Assembly (NCBI GenBank): GCA_902575835.1
Contig: CACGSX010000002.1
Coordinates: 95,221 to 159,220 of the forward strand
DNA length: 64,000 nucleotides
DNA from: an uncultured Pelagibacteraceae bacterium
GTDB lineage: Bacteria; Pseudomonadota; Alphaproteobacteria; Pelagibacterales; Pelagibacteraceae
Direction of reading: 5' to 3'
Of this stretch, positions 31,284 through 40,311 are shown one piece after another. Both the position numbers and the translations under genes were made by a program. How positions within the stretch are numbered: position 1 is the first letter of the stretch; every line of letters begins with the position of its first letter. Under the pieces are notes generated by a model. That model was given only the letters and a program-made list of their open reading frames with translations, ran no database searches and was not told the DNA's origin.

Positions 31284-32291
31284 TTAAATTTTTACAAGCA
31301 TTTTTCCTATGTTTTTACCTTCTAATAAATCAATGAATGATTTTGGCGTATTTTCTATACCTTCGTAAACAGTTTCTTTAAATTTAATTTTATCTTCTAA
31401 TAGCCATTTAGCCATATCAGTTTCAAACTGTTCTCGATCATTTTCATGATCAAAAATTATAAAACCTTTAATAGTTAGTCTTTTTACAAGAACATGAGCC
31501 ATATTTTTTAAACCAGAGCCAGGATTAGTTGCATTCATTTGGGATATCCTTCCACAAATTACAATCCTTCCAAAGTTTTTCATTTGAAAAATAGCTGACT
31601 CTAAGAAATCGCCACCCACATTATCAAAATATAAATCAAATCCTTCAGGACAAACTTCTTTAAGATGCAAAACAAGATTTTCAATTTTTTTATAGTTAAA
31701 CGCATGATCAATTTTTAAATCATCTTTTAACCATTTAACTTTTTCATCTGATCCTGTACTTGCAATTACTTTACAACCCATATTTTTTGCAATTTGACAA
31801 ACAGTAGATCCAACACTACCTCCAGCTGAAGAAACAAGAATTGTTTGACCTGGTTTTAATTCACCATGTTTAAAAAGTCCTATATAAGCTGTATGACCTG
31901 TCATTCCAAGTGGACCTAAATATGTTTGTAGAGGAACATTTATCGGTTCAATTTTTTTTAAATCATTAGATTTGCAAACAAAGTAATCTCTCATTCCAAA
32001 ATTACTAAAAACAATATCTCCTTCTTTAAAATTTTTGTCTTTAGACTCTTTAACTATTCCTAACGCATAACCTTCCATCACTTCACCAATATTAAAAGGT
32101 GGTTTATAGTTTTTTCTTTCAGTCATCCTTGCCCTCATATAAGGATCAACTGAAATCCATAAATTTAAAACCAATATATTGTTCTTGGTATCTAAAGATA
32201 TCTCTTTTGTTTTTATTTCAAAGTCAGTTTCTTTTGGTAAACCTGTAGGGATATAGTTTTTTAAAGCTACGAATTTGCTTGTTACAGGCAT
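31284..32291 (-). CDS. NADP-dependent oxidoreductase (MDR family; CurA / LTB4 dehydrogenase-like)
   Basis: LNLWISVDPYMRARM; GPLGMTGHTAYIGLFKHGELKPGQTILVSSAGGSVGSTVCQIAKNMGCKVIAS. Confidence 0.9.
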   Translation of the reverse strand: MPVTSKFVALKNYIPTGLPKETDFEIKTKEISLDTKNNILVLNLWISVDPYMRARMTERKNYKPPFNIGEVMEGYALGIVKESKDKNFKEGDIVFSNFGMRDYFVCKSNDLKKIEPINVPLQTYLGPLGMTGHTAYIGLFKHGELKPGQTILVSSAGGSVGSTVCQIAKNMGCKVIASTGSDEKVKWLKDDLKIDHAFNYKKIENLVLHLKEVCPEGFDLYFDNVGGDFLESAIFQMKNFGRIVICGRISQMNATNPGSGLKNMAHVLVKRLTIKGFIIFDHENDREQFETDMAKWLLEDKIKFKETVYEGIENTPKSFIDLLEGKNIGKMLVKI

Positions 32292-32294
32292 TAA

Positions 32295-32873
32295 TTATGA
32301 TCCCCAAATAATATCAAGAATTCTCTCTCTTTTGCATGCTTTCTTATATTTTAAATAATTTTCTAAATATACTTGATAGTAATCTTGATGTTTATCCTCT
32401 GCTTTGTAAAAAATCTCAAATTCTTTAACATATGTGACTACCTTCTTTTTAAATTTCTTTTCTAATCTTTTTATATCTTTCTCAATTAAATCTTTCTGAT
32501 AATCGTTTTCATAAAATGCTACAGATCTGTAGCTGTATCCTTTATCACAAAACTGGCCATAAGCATCAAATGGATCAATATTAAGCCAGAAGTTTTTTAA
32601 GAGTTCTTTATAGGATATTTTCTCTTTGTCATAAATTATTTCAACAACCTCAAAATGACCAGTATCTCCATAAGTGACTTCCCTATATGTTGGATTTGCA
32701 GTTATCCCTCCTGAGTAACCTGATATGACTTCTTCTACACCTTCCAACATTTCAAAGGACTCCTCCATACACCAGAAGCAACCTCCTGCAAAATATGCCT
32801 TATCTTTAGAATGAGAGAATGATGTAGAGATAATAAATAACAATAAAAAGTAGTAAAATAACCTCATATCCAA
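32295..32873 (-). CDS. msrA: Peptide methionine sulfoxide reductase MsrA with N-terminal signal sequence
   Basis: Catalytic GGCFWCMEESFE; VISGYSGGITANPTYREVTYGDTGHFEVVEI; hydrophobic N-terminus LFYYFLLLFIISTSFS. Confidence 0.93.
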   Translation of the reverse strand: MDMRLFYYFLLLFIISTSFSHSKDKAYFAGGCFWCMEESFEMLEGVEEVISGYSGGITANPTYREVTYGDTGHFEVVEIIYDKEKISYKELLKNFWLNIDPFDAYGQFCDKGYSYRSVAFYENDYQKDLIEKDIKRLEKKFKKKVVTYVKEFEIFYKAEDKHQDYYQVYLENYLKYKKACKRERILDIIWGS

Positions 32874-32906
32874 AATATATAATAATGAGGGTTTAAATCT
32901 ATGGTA

Positions 32907-32943
32907 TTAAAGGTAGCTACTTATTTAAGTAGCATACCTTTAA
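32907..32943. terminator. Long inverted repeat between fdh and msrA (terminator-like)
   Basis: TTAAAGGTA GCTACTT attt AAGTAGC a TACCTTTAA: near-perfect stem with one bulge, 11 nt downstream of the fdh stop. Confidence 0.7.
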
Positions 32944-32953
32944 TAAATCTATT

Positions 32954-34153
32954 TTATTTTTTTTTATATTTAGCAGCTTCTTCCGATCCACTGGTCGCAG
33001 ACCCTTTGCTGTAAGAATGTGCACCCATACCTGCTAATTGGCCATCTTTTACTATCAAATATTGATTTCTAATTTCGTTTCCTTCAAAGAAACATTCTAA
33101 TATTTCTCTAACACCATCTGCATATCTTGCTTGAGCAGATAAGGATGTACCAGAAGTGTGTGGTGTCATTCCATGATTTGGCATTGTTCTCCATACATGA
33201 TCATTTGGAGCGGGCTGAGGAAACCATACATCACCTGCGTAACCACTTAGTTGTCCACTTTTTAGGGCTTTAGCTATTGCGTCTCGATTACAAATTTTAC
33301 CTCTTGCAGTGTTAACTATGTATGCTCCTTTTTTCATTTTGCTTATCATTTCATCATCAAACAAATTTTCAGTTTCAGGATGAAGTGGGCAATTAATTGT
33401 AACAACATCACAAACTTTTACCATAGACTCTACTGATTCATGAAAAGTTAAGTTTAGTTCTTTTTCAACACTATCAGGTAATTTATGTCTATCAAAATAG
33501 TGCAAATGAACATCAAATGGTTTCATTTTTCTAAGTGCATCTAATCCGATTCTTCCAGCGGCAACGGTTCCTATATGCATTCCTTCAACGTCATAACTTC
33601 TCTGAACAGCATCTGCAATATTCCATCCGCCTTCATTAACTATTCTGTGTTGATTGTGATAATCTCTAACCATTGAAACAATCATCATTACTATGTGTTC
33701 AGCAACTGATCTTGAATTACAGAAAGTTACTTCAACAACATCAATTTTATTATCCATTGCTGCTTGTAAATCAACGTGATCAGAACCTATTCCTGCTGTA
33801 ATTGCCATCTTAAGGTTTTTAGCTTTAGCGATTCTTTCTTTAGTTAAATAATAAGGGAAAAATGGTTGTGAGATAACAATGTCAGCATCAACAATATGTT
33901 TATCCGCTTCGCATCCATCTCCATCTTTACTGTTAGTAACAACCAACTCGTGTCCATTACTCTCTAAAAACTTTCTCAAACCGAGTTCACCTGAAACACA
34001 ACCAAGTAATTGACCTGGTGTAAAATCTCTTCCTTTAGGCGATGGCAATGTCATTCCATCTGGATATTTCTCTAATTTTGGTAAATCTGATAGAGGATAA
34101 GATTTAGGCATTCCTCCTTTTGGATCGTCATACAATACACAAAGTACTTTCAT
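32954..34153 (-). CDS. fdh: NAD-dependent formate dehydrogenase
   Basis: MKVLCVLYDDPKGGMPKSY; AITAGIGSDHVDLQAAM; TVAAGRIGLDALRKMKPFDVHLHYFDRHKLP; MTPHTSGTSLSAQARYADG. Pseudomonas-type 2-hydroxyacid-dehydrogenase fold FDH. Confidence 0.95.
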   Translation of the reverse strand: MKVLCVLYDDPKGGMPKSYPLSDLPKLEKYPDGMTLPSPKGRDFTPGQLLGCVSGELGLRKFLESNGHELVVTNSKDGDGCEADKHIVDADIVISQPFFPYYLTKERIAKAKNLKMAITAGIGSDHVDLQAAMDNKIDVVEVTFCNSRSVAEHIVMMIVSMVRDYHNQHRIVNEGGWNIADAVQRSYDVEGMHIGTVAAGRIGLDALRKMKPFDVHLHYFDRHKLPDSVEKELNLTFHESVESMVKVCDVVTINCPLHPETENLFDDEMISKMKKGAYIVNTARGKICNRDAIAKALKSGQLSGYAGDVWFPQPAPNDHVWRTMPNHGMTPHTSGTSLSAQARYADGVREILECFFEGNEIRNQYLIVKDGQLAGMGAHSYSKGSATSGSEEAAKYKKK

Positions 34154-34247
34154 TTCTACTCCTATTACTAGCTTCTTAAAGCTGAATTATTAATTATTAT
34201 TTGAAAAGACTAGCACAAGTTAAATAGGACTAGCAAACAAATTGTGT

Positions 34248-34712
34248 TTATTTTGGGTAATTCCTTTTAGCAATAAATTTGTTCAGGATTATGCCGAAAA
34301 CTATAACAATAATTGATCCACTTATAACTGGGGATATTAAATATTCAAATGAAACTGATCCCATGATCACAATTATCGGATTTCCTCCTGCAGGAGGGTG
34401 AGTTACATTAAGAATAATCATTAATCCGACACCTATTCCAACAGCAACTGGTATAATAATATATATTGGAAGTGGAACAAAATTCACAAATATCACTCCA
34501 ACAAGCGCCGTTAAAAAATGACCAAAAAATATGTTTTTAGGTTTTGCAAAAGGACTTTCTGGATACCCATAAAGTAAAACCATTGTAGAACCAAAGGAAG
34601 CAATCAAAAATAATCCATAAGGTGTTTTATAAGTAAGCAATGACAAAACCCCAATTGTCAAAGTAGAAAATATTGCAGCGATAACAGGTTTTTTAATATC
34701 TAAATTATTCAT
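34248..34712 (-). CDS. HPP family membrane protein
   Basis: FLIASFGSTMVLLYGYPESPFAKPKNIFFGHFLTALVGV; NVTHPPAGGNPIIV. Track start 34736; internal ATG at 34712 (MNNLDIKKP) preferred. Confidence 0.9.
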   Translation of the reverse strand: MNNLDIKKPVIAAIFSTLTIGVLSLLTYKTPYGLFLIASFGSTMVLLYGYPESPFAKPKNIFFGHFLTALVGVIFVNFVPLPIYIIIPVAVGIGVGLMIILNVTHPPAGGNPIIVIMGSVSFEYLISPVISGSIIVIVFGIILNKFIAKRNYPK

Positions 34713-35106
34713 CAATATGGAGTTTTTTAAGTGCAATTAATGGCATTAATACACAGTTTTTTCTAGATATATTTTTTTTATTAAACAATTTATTAAATTT
34801 ATTTAGATTTTTTGGCAAAGGTTTAATTTCATTTTCAAAATAATCGATAAGATTTTTTAATAAATAATTAACTTTATTTTTACTTTTTTTGATAAGTTTA
34901 TGAGATATTAAGCTTGCAGAAGCTTGACAGTAAACACAGGACTTTGTCTGATATCCAATATCTTGTATTATGTTTTTCTTAATATTAACTCTCATTTCAA
35001 TTATATCACCACAAGTTTTATTTTTATATTTCGATCTATGAGTGTAATCTTTCAATATTTTATTATTAGTCGTGTCGGATGCAATTTTTATTATATCTAA
35101 ATCCAT
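34705..35106 (-). CDS. IscU/NifU-like (SufU-type) iron-sulfur scaffold protein
   Basis: KTCGDIIEMRV, KSCVYCQASASLISHKL, RKNCVLMPLIALKKL: cysteine positions match an IscU/SufU layout. Confidence 0.75.
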   Translation of the reverse strand: MDLDIIKIASDTTNNKILKDYTHRSKYKNKTCGDIIEMRVNIKKNIIQDIGYQTKSCVYCQASASLISHKLIKKSKNKVNYLLKNLIDYFENEIKPLPKNLNKFNKLFNKKNISRKNCVLMPLIALKKLHIDE

Positions 35107-35153
35107 ATTTATTTAATAATATCACTAAAAATTTATAAAAAATAAATTATTTT

Positions 35154-36059
35154 ATGCCTGATTTAAAAAATCCTAAAGTTGCTATTCCAATTGTTTTATT
35201 TGCTGGCATACTTTGGTCATTTGGCCCATATGTTGTAAGACATATAGATCAACCCGAAACTGTTCCTTGGCAATACTTGTTTGCTAGAGGTATTGTTATT
35301 TTCTTATTGCTAAATGTCTACTTATTCTTGGAAGAGGGATTTTCTTTTTATAAAAATTATTTAAAAATTGGAATATCTGGAATTATAGGTGGTGTTGGTT
35401 TAGGAACAGCAATGATAACATTCATCTGGTCGATTACTAATACTACAGCCGCAGTAACTCTATTATGTTTGGCTGCAATGCCTTTTATAACTGCATTACT
35501 TGGATTTCTTTTTTTGAAAGAAAAAATTTCAATTACAGTTTGGATATCAATTTTAGTTGCAGCATTTGGTATTATAGTAATGGCTTACGATAATACTGGA
35601 GAAAATTCTTTAATGGGTTTAATATTTGGACTAGTATCAGCATTAGGTTTTTCAATATTCTCAGTCAGTCTGAGATGGAGAAAACAAACACCTACGTTTA
35701 CAACTGTTGCTATTGCTGGCTTATTTTGTTTTTTATTTTCAACAGTCATGCTTTTAAATAATGATGCAAATTTCTTATCCTCAAATAAAAATGAAGCATT
35801 ATTTGCAACTCATGGGACTCTTGTTTGCATGGGTTTAATTCTTTATTCAATTGGATCTAAACACATTCCGGCAGCTGATTTGACTTTGCTATCTTTGACT
35901 GAAGTTATAGGAGGTATATTTTGGGTCTGGCTTCCATGGCTTGGAATAAATGAAATTCCCTCAACTAACACAATTATTGGAGGTTTCTTTATTTTTTTAG
36001 CAATATTTTATTATAGTATGATAATGCAATCCAATAGAAGGTTTATTGGATTAAACTAA
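35154..36059 (+). CDS. EamA/DMT superfamily transporter
   Basis: 10-TM; NTTAAVTLLCLAAMPFITALLGFLFLKEKIS; KHIPAADLTLLSLTEVIGGIFWVWL. Confidence 0.88.
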   Translation: MPDLKNPKVAIPIVLFAGILWSFGPYVVRHIDQPETVPWQYLFARGIVIFLLLNVYLFLEEGFSFYKNYLKIGISGIIGGVGLGTAMITFIWSITNTTAAVTLLCLAAMPFITALLGFLFLKEKISITVWISILVAAFGIIVMAYDNTGENSLMGLIFGLVSALGFSIFSVSLRWRKQTPTFTTVAIAGLFCFLFSTVMLLNNDANFLSSNKNEALFATHGTLVCMGLILYSIGSKHIPAADLTLLSLTEVIGGIFWVWLPWLGINEIPSTNTIIGGFFIFLAIFYYSMIMQSNRRFIGLN

Positions 36060-36065
36060 TATTGT

Positions 36066-37181
36066 ATGAGTCAAAATTATAAGATTGTTAATAGTTGGAA
36101 TGAATGGGATCCATTAAAACATGTAATTGTTGGAAGAGCAGATGGTACTTGTATTCCAGCACCCGAACCTGCTTTAGATGCTAAAGTTCCAGAAGACTCT
36201 GATATGCGAGGAACTTATGGTCCAAGAACTAAGGACACTGTCGATAAAGCTAATGAACTATTAAATAACTTTTCAAATTTGCTTGAAAAAAGGGGCATAA
36301 AAGTTGATAGACCAACACCTTTAGATTTTAATCAACCAACATCAACTCCTGACTGGAAAGCCGAAACTATGTTTGGATGCATGCCACCTAGAGATGTTTT
36401 ATTAACTGTGGGAAATGAAATATTAGAAGCTACAATGAGCTACAGGTGCAGATGGTTTGAATACCTATGTTACAGACCATTATTAAAAGACTATTATAAT
36501 AAAGATCCAAATATGAGACATGAGTCAGCACCAAAGCCTAGATTAAAAGATGCAGACTATAGAAAAGACTATTTATCAGATAAAATTGGTGTAACTAAAA
36601 GACTTGAATGGACAGAAAATAAATATTTTGTAACAACTGAGGAAGAGCCATTATTTGATGCCGCGGATATTCTAAGATTTGGAAAGGATTTGGTTGTACA
36701 ACACGGATTTACAACTAATTTAAAAGGAATTGATTGGATAAAAAGACATTTTAAGGATCATAGAGTTCACGCTGTGAATTTCCCAGGCGATCCTTATCCA
36801 ATTCATATTGATGCAACCTTTACCCCAATTAAAGAAGGGTTAATTATTAATAACCCACAACGAAGACTTCCAAAAGAACAAAGAAAATTATTTGAAGATA
36901 ATGGATGGGAAATTATTGATGCAGCACAACCTGCCCATAATACCCCGCCACCACTTTGTTACTCTTCAGTATGGCTATCAATGAATGTTTTAGTTCTTGA
37001 CCCTAAAACTGTATGCGTTGAAAAAAGTGAAAAATATCAAGCAGAACAGTTAGATAAATTAGGTATGGAAGTTATCCCTGTAGAGTTGAGAGATGCATAT
37101 GCTTTTGGTGGAGGCCTTCATTGTTGTACAGCCGATGTTTATAGAGAAGGTACTTTAAAAGATTATTTTCCAAAACAATAA
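36066..37181 (+). CDS. Amidinotransferase (glycine amidinotransferase family)
   Basis: NSWNEWDPLKHVIVGRADG; MFGCMPPRDVLLTVGNEILEATMSYRCRWFEYLCYRPLL; HIDATFTPIKEGL; catalytic GGGLHCCTADVYREG. Confidence 0.88.
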   Translation: MSQNYKIVNSWNEWDPLKHVIVGRADGTCIPAPEPALDAKVPEDSDMRGTYGPRTKDTVDKANELLNNFSNLLEKRGIKVDRPTPLDFNQPTSTPDWKAETMFGCMPPRDVLLTVGNEILEATMSYRCRWFEYLCYRPLLKDYYNKDPNMRHESAPKPRLKDADYRKDYLSDKIGVTKRLEWTENKYFVTTEEEPLFDAADILRFGKDLVVQHGFTTNLKGIDWIKRHFKDHRVHAVNFPGDPYPIHIDATFTPIKEGLIINNPQRRLPKEQRKLFEDNGWEIIDAAQPAHNTPPPLCYSSVWLSMNVLVLDPKTVCVEKSEKYQAEQLDKLGMEVIPVELRDAYAFGGGLHCCTADVYREGTLKDYFPKQ

Positions 37182-37182
37182 A

Positions 37183-38232
37183 ATGAACGCAAAAATTAAT
37201 ACAAAACGCAAAAGAGTAAAATTTGCTTCAGATAATGTGACAGGAGCTTGTCCAGAAGTTTTGGATGCAATTATCAAAGCAAATGATGGTATTGCTCCTC
37301 CGTATGGTAATGATGAAATTTCAGGTGTGTTACAAGAAAAATTTTCTAAAATTTTTGAAAAGGATGTAATTGTTTACCCCACAGCATCAGGAACCGCATC
37401 AAATGCTTTAGCACTTTCTGCCTTATCTCCATCATTTGGAAATATTTATTGCCATAAATTTTCTCATATCAATGTTGATGAGTGTGGAGCCCCTGAATTT
37501 TATACAGGTGGAGCAAAACTTGTTCCATTGAACGGTAAAGACGGCAAAATAACAGTTGATGAGTTAAATGATAATATTGGAGGGTTTGGAATTGTGCATC
37601 ACACTCAACCATCTATTGTTAGCATAACTCAAGCAACAGAAACTGGTGAAGTTTACACTTTAGATCAAATTAGAAATATTTCTGAAATTGCACATAAAAA
37701 AAAATTAAAAGTACATATGGATGGCGCTAGGTTCGCTAATGCGCTTGTTTCACTAGATGTTACACCTGCAGAAATGACATGGAAATCAGGAATTGATATA
37801 TTGTCTTTTGGAGCAACGAAGAACGGATGTATAGCAGCTGAAGCAATTATTATATTTAATAAGGAATTAGTTGGCAATTTACCTTTTTTGTTAAAAAGAT
37901 CTGGTCATCTGCTATCTAAAATGCGTTTTATTTCTGCACAATTAGATGGATACATCTCAAATGATGTTTGGTTAAAAAACGCAAGACACGCAAATTTAAT
38001 GGCAAAAAAATTAAGTGATGGTTTAGTTTCTAGCAATCAAGTTAAACTTGAATATCCAACTGAAGCAAATGAAGTTTTTGTTAAACTCCCAAAAAAGATG
38101 GTTGAGCATTTAAATACAGAAGAATATATGATGAGCAATGAGGAATTAGGCGGCAAGACAGTTAGACTTGTTACAGCTTGGAATACTAAAATTAGTGAAG
38201 TAGACGAGTTTCTAAAAACTATATCTAATTAA
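37183..38232 (+). CDS. ltaE: Low-specificity threonine aldolase (beta-eliminating lyase family)
   Basis: FASDNVTGACPEVLDAIIKAND; KVHMDGARFANALV; PLP lysine SFGATKNGCIAAEAIIIF. Confidence 0.92.
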   Translation: MNAKINTKRKRVKFASDNVTGACPEVLDAIIKANDGIAPPYGNDEISGVLQEKFSKIFEKDVIVYPTASGTASNALALSALSPSFGNIYCHKFSHINVDECGAPEFYTGGAKLVPLNGKDGKITVDELNDNIGGFGIVHHTQPSIVSITQATETGEVYTLDQIRNISEIAHKKKLKVHMDGARFANALVSLDVTPAEMTWKSGIDILSFGATKNGCIAAEAIIIFNKELVGNLPFLLKRSGHLLSKMRFISAQLDGYISNDVWLKNARHANLMAKKLSDGLVSSNQVKLEYPTEANEVFVKLPKKMVEHLNTEEYMMSNEELGGKTVRLVTAWNTKISEVDEFLKTISN

Positions 38233-38456
38233 CTAGGATTTTCTTTTAAAAATTTAATATAGTTGATTACTTCATCAAATTTATCATCAGGAATATCTTT
38301 ATAAGTAGAATTAAATTTTTTTTTTACACATATTGCTACATGAGCATATGGATTTCTTCCTTTTGGGTGATTTGGATGATCAGGAAGTTGACCATTCAAA
38401 TAATCGCCAGCTTCCTGTATCATTTTCCACAGTTTACTTGCGTTTTCTTTGTTCAC
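38229..38456 (-). CDS. Hypothetical small protein (75 aa)
   Basis: Overlaps the convergent ltaE end by 4 nt; MNKENASKLWKMIQEAGDYLNGQLPDHPNHPKGRNPYAHVAICVKKKFNSTYKDIPDDKFDEVINYIKFLKENPS. Confidence 0.65.
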   Translation of the reverse strand: MNKENASKLWKMIQEAGDYLNGQLPDHPNHPKGRNPYAHVAICVKKKFNSTYKDIPDDKFDEVINYIKFLKENPS

Positions 38457-38509
38457 AAAAATCTAATCTTTGATTTATCTCTTTATTATCGAGTTTTATT
38501 AGTTGAGTT

Positions 38510-38797
38510 TTAATTCCCCTCAACTAAAACTAGATGAGCTTTAGCCGCTAATTCTCTTACAGCCTTAGCCGCTTGGTATTTTTCTGATTCATAGAACTTA
38601 CGAGCAGCATCAATGCTTTCAAATTCAATTAATACAACAGTGCCTAGATTCTCACCGTCTCTTACATCAGGACTGGGTTCACGAACTAGAACTTTTCCAC
38701 CGTGCTCTCCAATAGTTGGTCCGGACATTTGTTTAAACTTGTCCATACCTTCTTGATCGTGTTCTTTAAGATGTGCTATCAAATATCCTTTGCTCAT
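38510..38797 (-). CDS. DUF1330 family protein
   Basis: KGYLIAHLKEHDQEGMDKFKQMSGPTIGEHGGKVLVRE…VLIEFESIDAARKFYESEKYQAAKAVRE. Confidence 0.9.
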   Translation of the reverse strand: MSKGYLIAHLKEHDQEGMDKFKQMSGPTIGEHGGKVLVREPSPDVRDGENLGTVVLIEFESIDAARKFYESEKYQAAKAVRELAAKAHLVLVEGN

Positions 38798-38896
38798 AAT
38801 TTTCTCTTTTACGTTTTAATGTAACAAATCATGAACCATGAGTCTATTTACTTTAAAAATAGCTATTTGATTTATCTCAAAAAGTTCTAGGATCAA

Positions 38897-39490
38897 TTAG
38901 ATTAATAGAGATTCAACAAATTCCCAATCTATAAGATTATCAACAAATTTATCTAAATATTCAGGTCTTCTATTTCTATAATCAATATAATATGAATGTT
39001 CCCAGACATCACAACCAAGTATTGGTTTTAAGTTATCAATTAAAGGATTAGCAGCATTAGCTGTTTTTGTAACAACCAATTTATCATTATTTAAAGATAA
39101 CCAACACCAACCTGATCCAAATTGAGTTATACCTGCTTGTTTAAATTGATCTTTGAATTTTTCAACACTTCCAAAATCTTCAATAATTTTTTTCTCAAGT
39201 TTTGACGGAATATTCCCACCACCTTTTGGCTTCATGCACTTCCAAAAAAGATTATGGTTCCAATGCTGGCTTGCATTATTAAATATTCCAGCTTTTGAGT
39301 TATCTTTTGAGCTTTTTATAATTATATCTTCCAATGACATCTCAGCCATGTCTGTATCTTTTATAAAATTATTAAGATTTGTTATGTAAGTTTGATGATG
39401 TTTTCCATGATGTAATTCTAGTGTTTCTTGTGACATTATTGGAGATAAAGCCTCATTAGAATAATCTAGTTTTGGTAATTCGAATGTCAT
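38897..39490 (-). CDS. sodB: Superoxide dismutase (Fe/Mn type)
   Basis: FELPKLDYSNEALSPIMSQETLELHHGKHHQTYI; SQHWNHNLFWKCMKP; DVWEHSYYIDYRNRRPEYL. Confidence 0.97.
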   Translation of the reverse strand: MTFELPKLDYSNEALSPIMSQETLELHHGKHHQTYITNLNNFIKDTDMAEMSLEDIIIKSSKDNSKAGIFNNASQHWNHNLFWKCMKPKGGGNIPSKLEKKIIEDFGSVEKFKDQFKQAGITQFGSGWCWLSLNNDKLVVTKTANAANPLIDNLKPILGCDVWEHSYYIDYRNRRPEYLDKFVDNLIDWEFVESLLI

Positions 39491-39554
39491 ACTTATTTCT
39501 TATAATATTTTTTTATAATTAAACTTAATTAAGTTGACGCAATTGAGTTTAAAA

Positions 39555-39740
39555 TTAGTTTTCTAATGCGTTTTCCTCTCTCATAAGGATTGGTCTACCA
39601 TCTTGAGCTGTATTTAATGGTATAATTTTACCATTATATCTTGCGCATAATGTAGGAGCGCTTCTCACCTGTTCTCCTAAATTTACCTCTAAATCTGCTA
39701 TAACTAATTCAACCCCTTTTAATATACTCAATATCTTCAT
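39555..39740 (-). CDS. Hypothetical small protein (61 aa)
   Basis: MKILSILKGVELVIADLEVNLGEQVRSAPTLCARYNGKIIPLNTAQDGRPILMREENALEN; GGAGG-like SD upstream; between msrB and sodB. Confidence 0.6.
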   Translation of the reverse strand: MKILSILKGVELVIADLEVNLGEQVRSAPTLCARYNGKIIPLNTAQDGRPILMREENALEN

Positions 39741-39752
39741 TATTCCTCCGTT

Positions 39753-40211
39753 TTATGATGATGGCTTAAATATTAAACACAAGCCGTTATTACAATATCT
39801 CTTTCCTGTCGATCCGGGACCATCTTCAAAGACATGTCCGTGATGAGCACCACATTTTGCACAATGGTATTCAATTCTTTTCATGCCAAAGCTGTAATCA
39901 ACCTTAGTTTTAAAAGCTCCAGGTAGCGCCTCTGTAAATGATGGCCAACCAGTTCCACTATCAAATTTTGAGCTAGACTTAAAAAGTTTAGCTCCACAAT
40001 TTGCACAGTGATAAAAGCCTTCTCTTTTCTCGTAATTAAGAGGACTTGAGAATGGTCGTTCAGTCGCTTCATTAAACATTATTTTTTTTTGGGCTTCTGT
40101 TAAATTTTGATTAATTATTTTTTTTGTTTCAGCTAATAAAATTTTGTATGGAAAAATACTATATAGTAACGATCCAAATATAGATAATTTTATAAATTTT
40201 CTTTTATTCAT
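39753..40211 (-). CDS. msrB: Peptide methionine sulfoxide reductase MsrB with N-terminal signal sequence
   Basis: HCANCGAKLFKSSSKFDSGTGWPSFTEAL; CAKCGAHHGHVFEDGPGSTGKRYCNNGLCLIFKP; signal-like MNKRKFIKLSIFGSLLYSIFPYKILLAE. Confidence 0.95.
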   Translation of the reverse strand: MNKRKFIKLSIFGSLLYSIFPYKILLAETKKIINQNLTEAQKKIMFNEATERPFSSPLNYEKREGFYHCANCGAKLFKSSSKFDSGTGWPSFTEALPGAFKTKVDYSFGMKRIEYHCAKCGAHHGHVFEDGPGSTGKRYCNNGLCLIFKPSS

Positions 40212-40276
40212 AGATTTCTTAATAGTTCAATATTACTTTATTTGAATGAGATATTTTGACAGCTTCAATTTGAAAT

Positions 40277-40305
40277 TGGTAGCTTCATAATTAATGAAGC
40301 TACCA
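40277..40305. terminator. Perfect inverted repeat downstream of the GYD-domain gene
   Basis: TGGTAGCTTCAT-AATTA-ATGAAGCTACCA, 12-bp perfect stem 7 nt past the gene at 40312-40635; lacks a strong U-tract. Confidence 0.65.
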
Positions 40306-40311
40306 CTAAGA

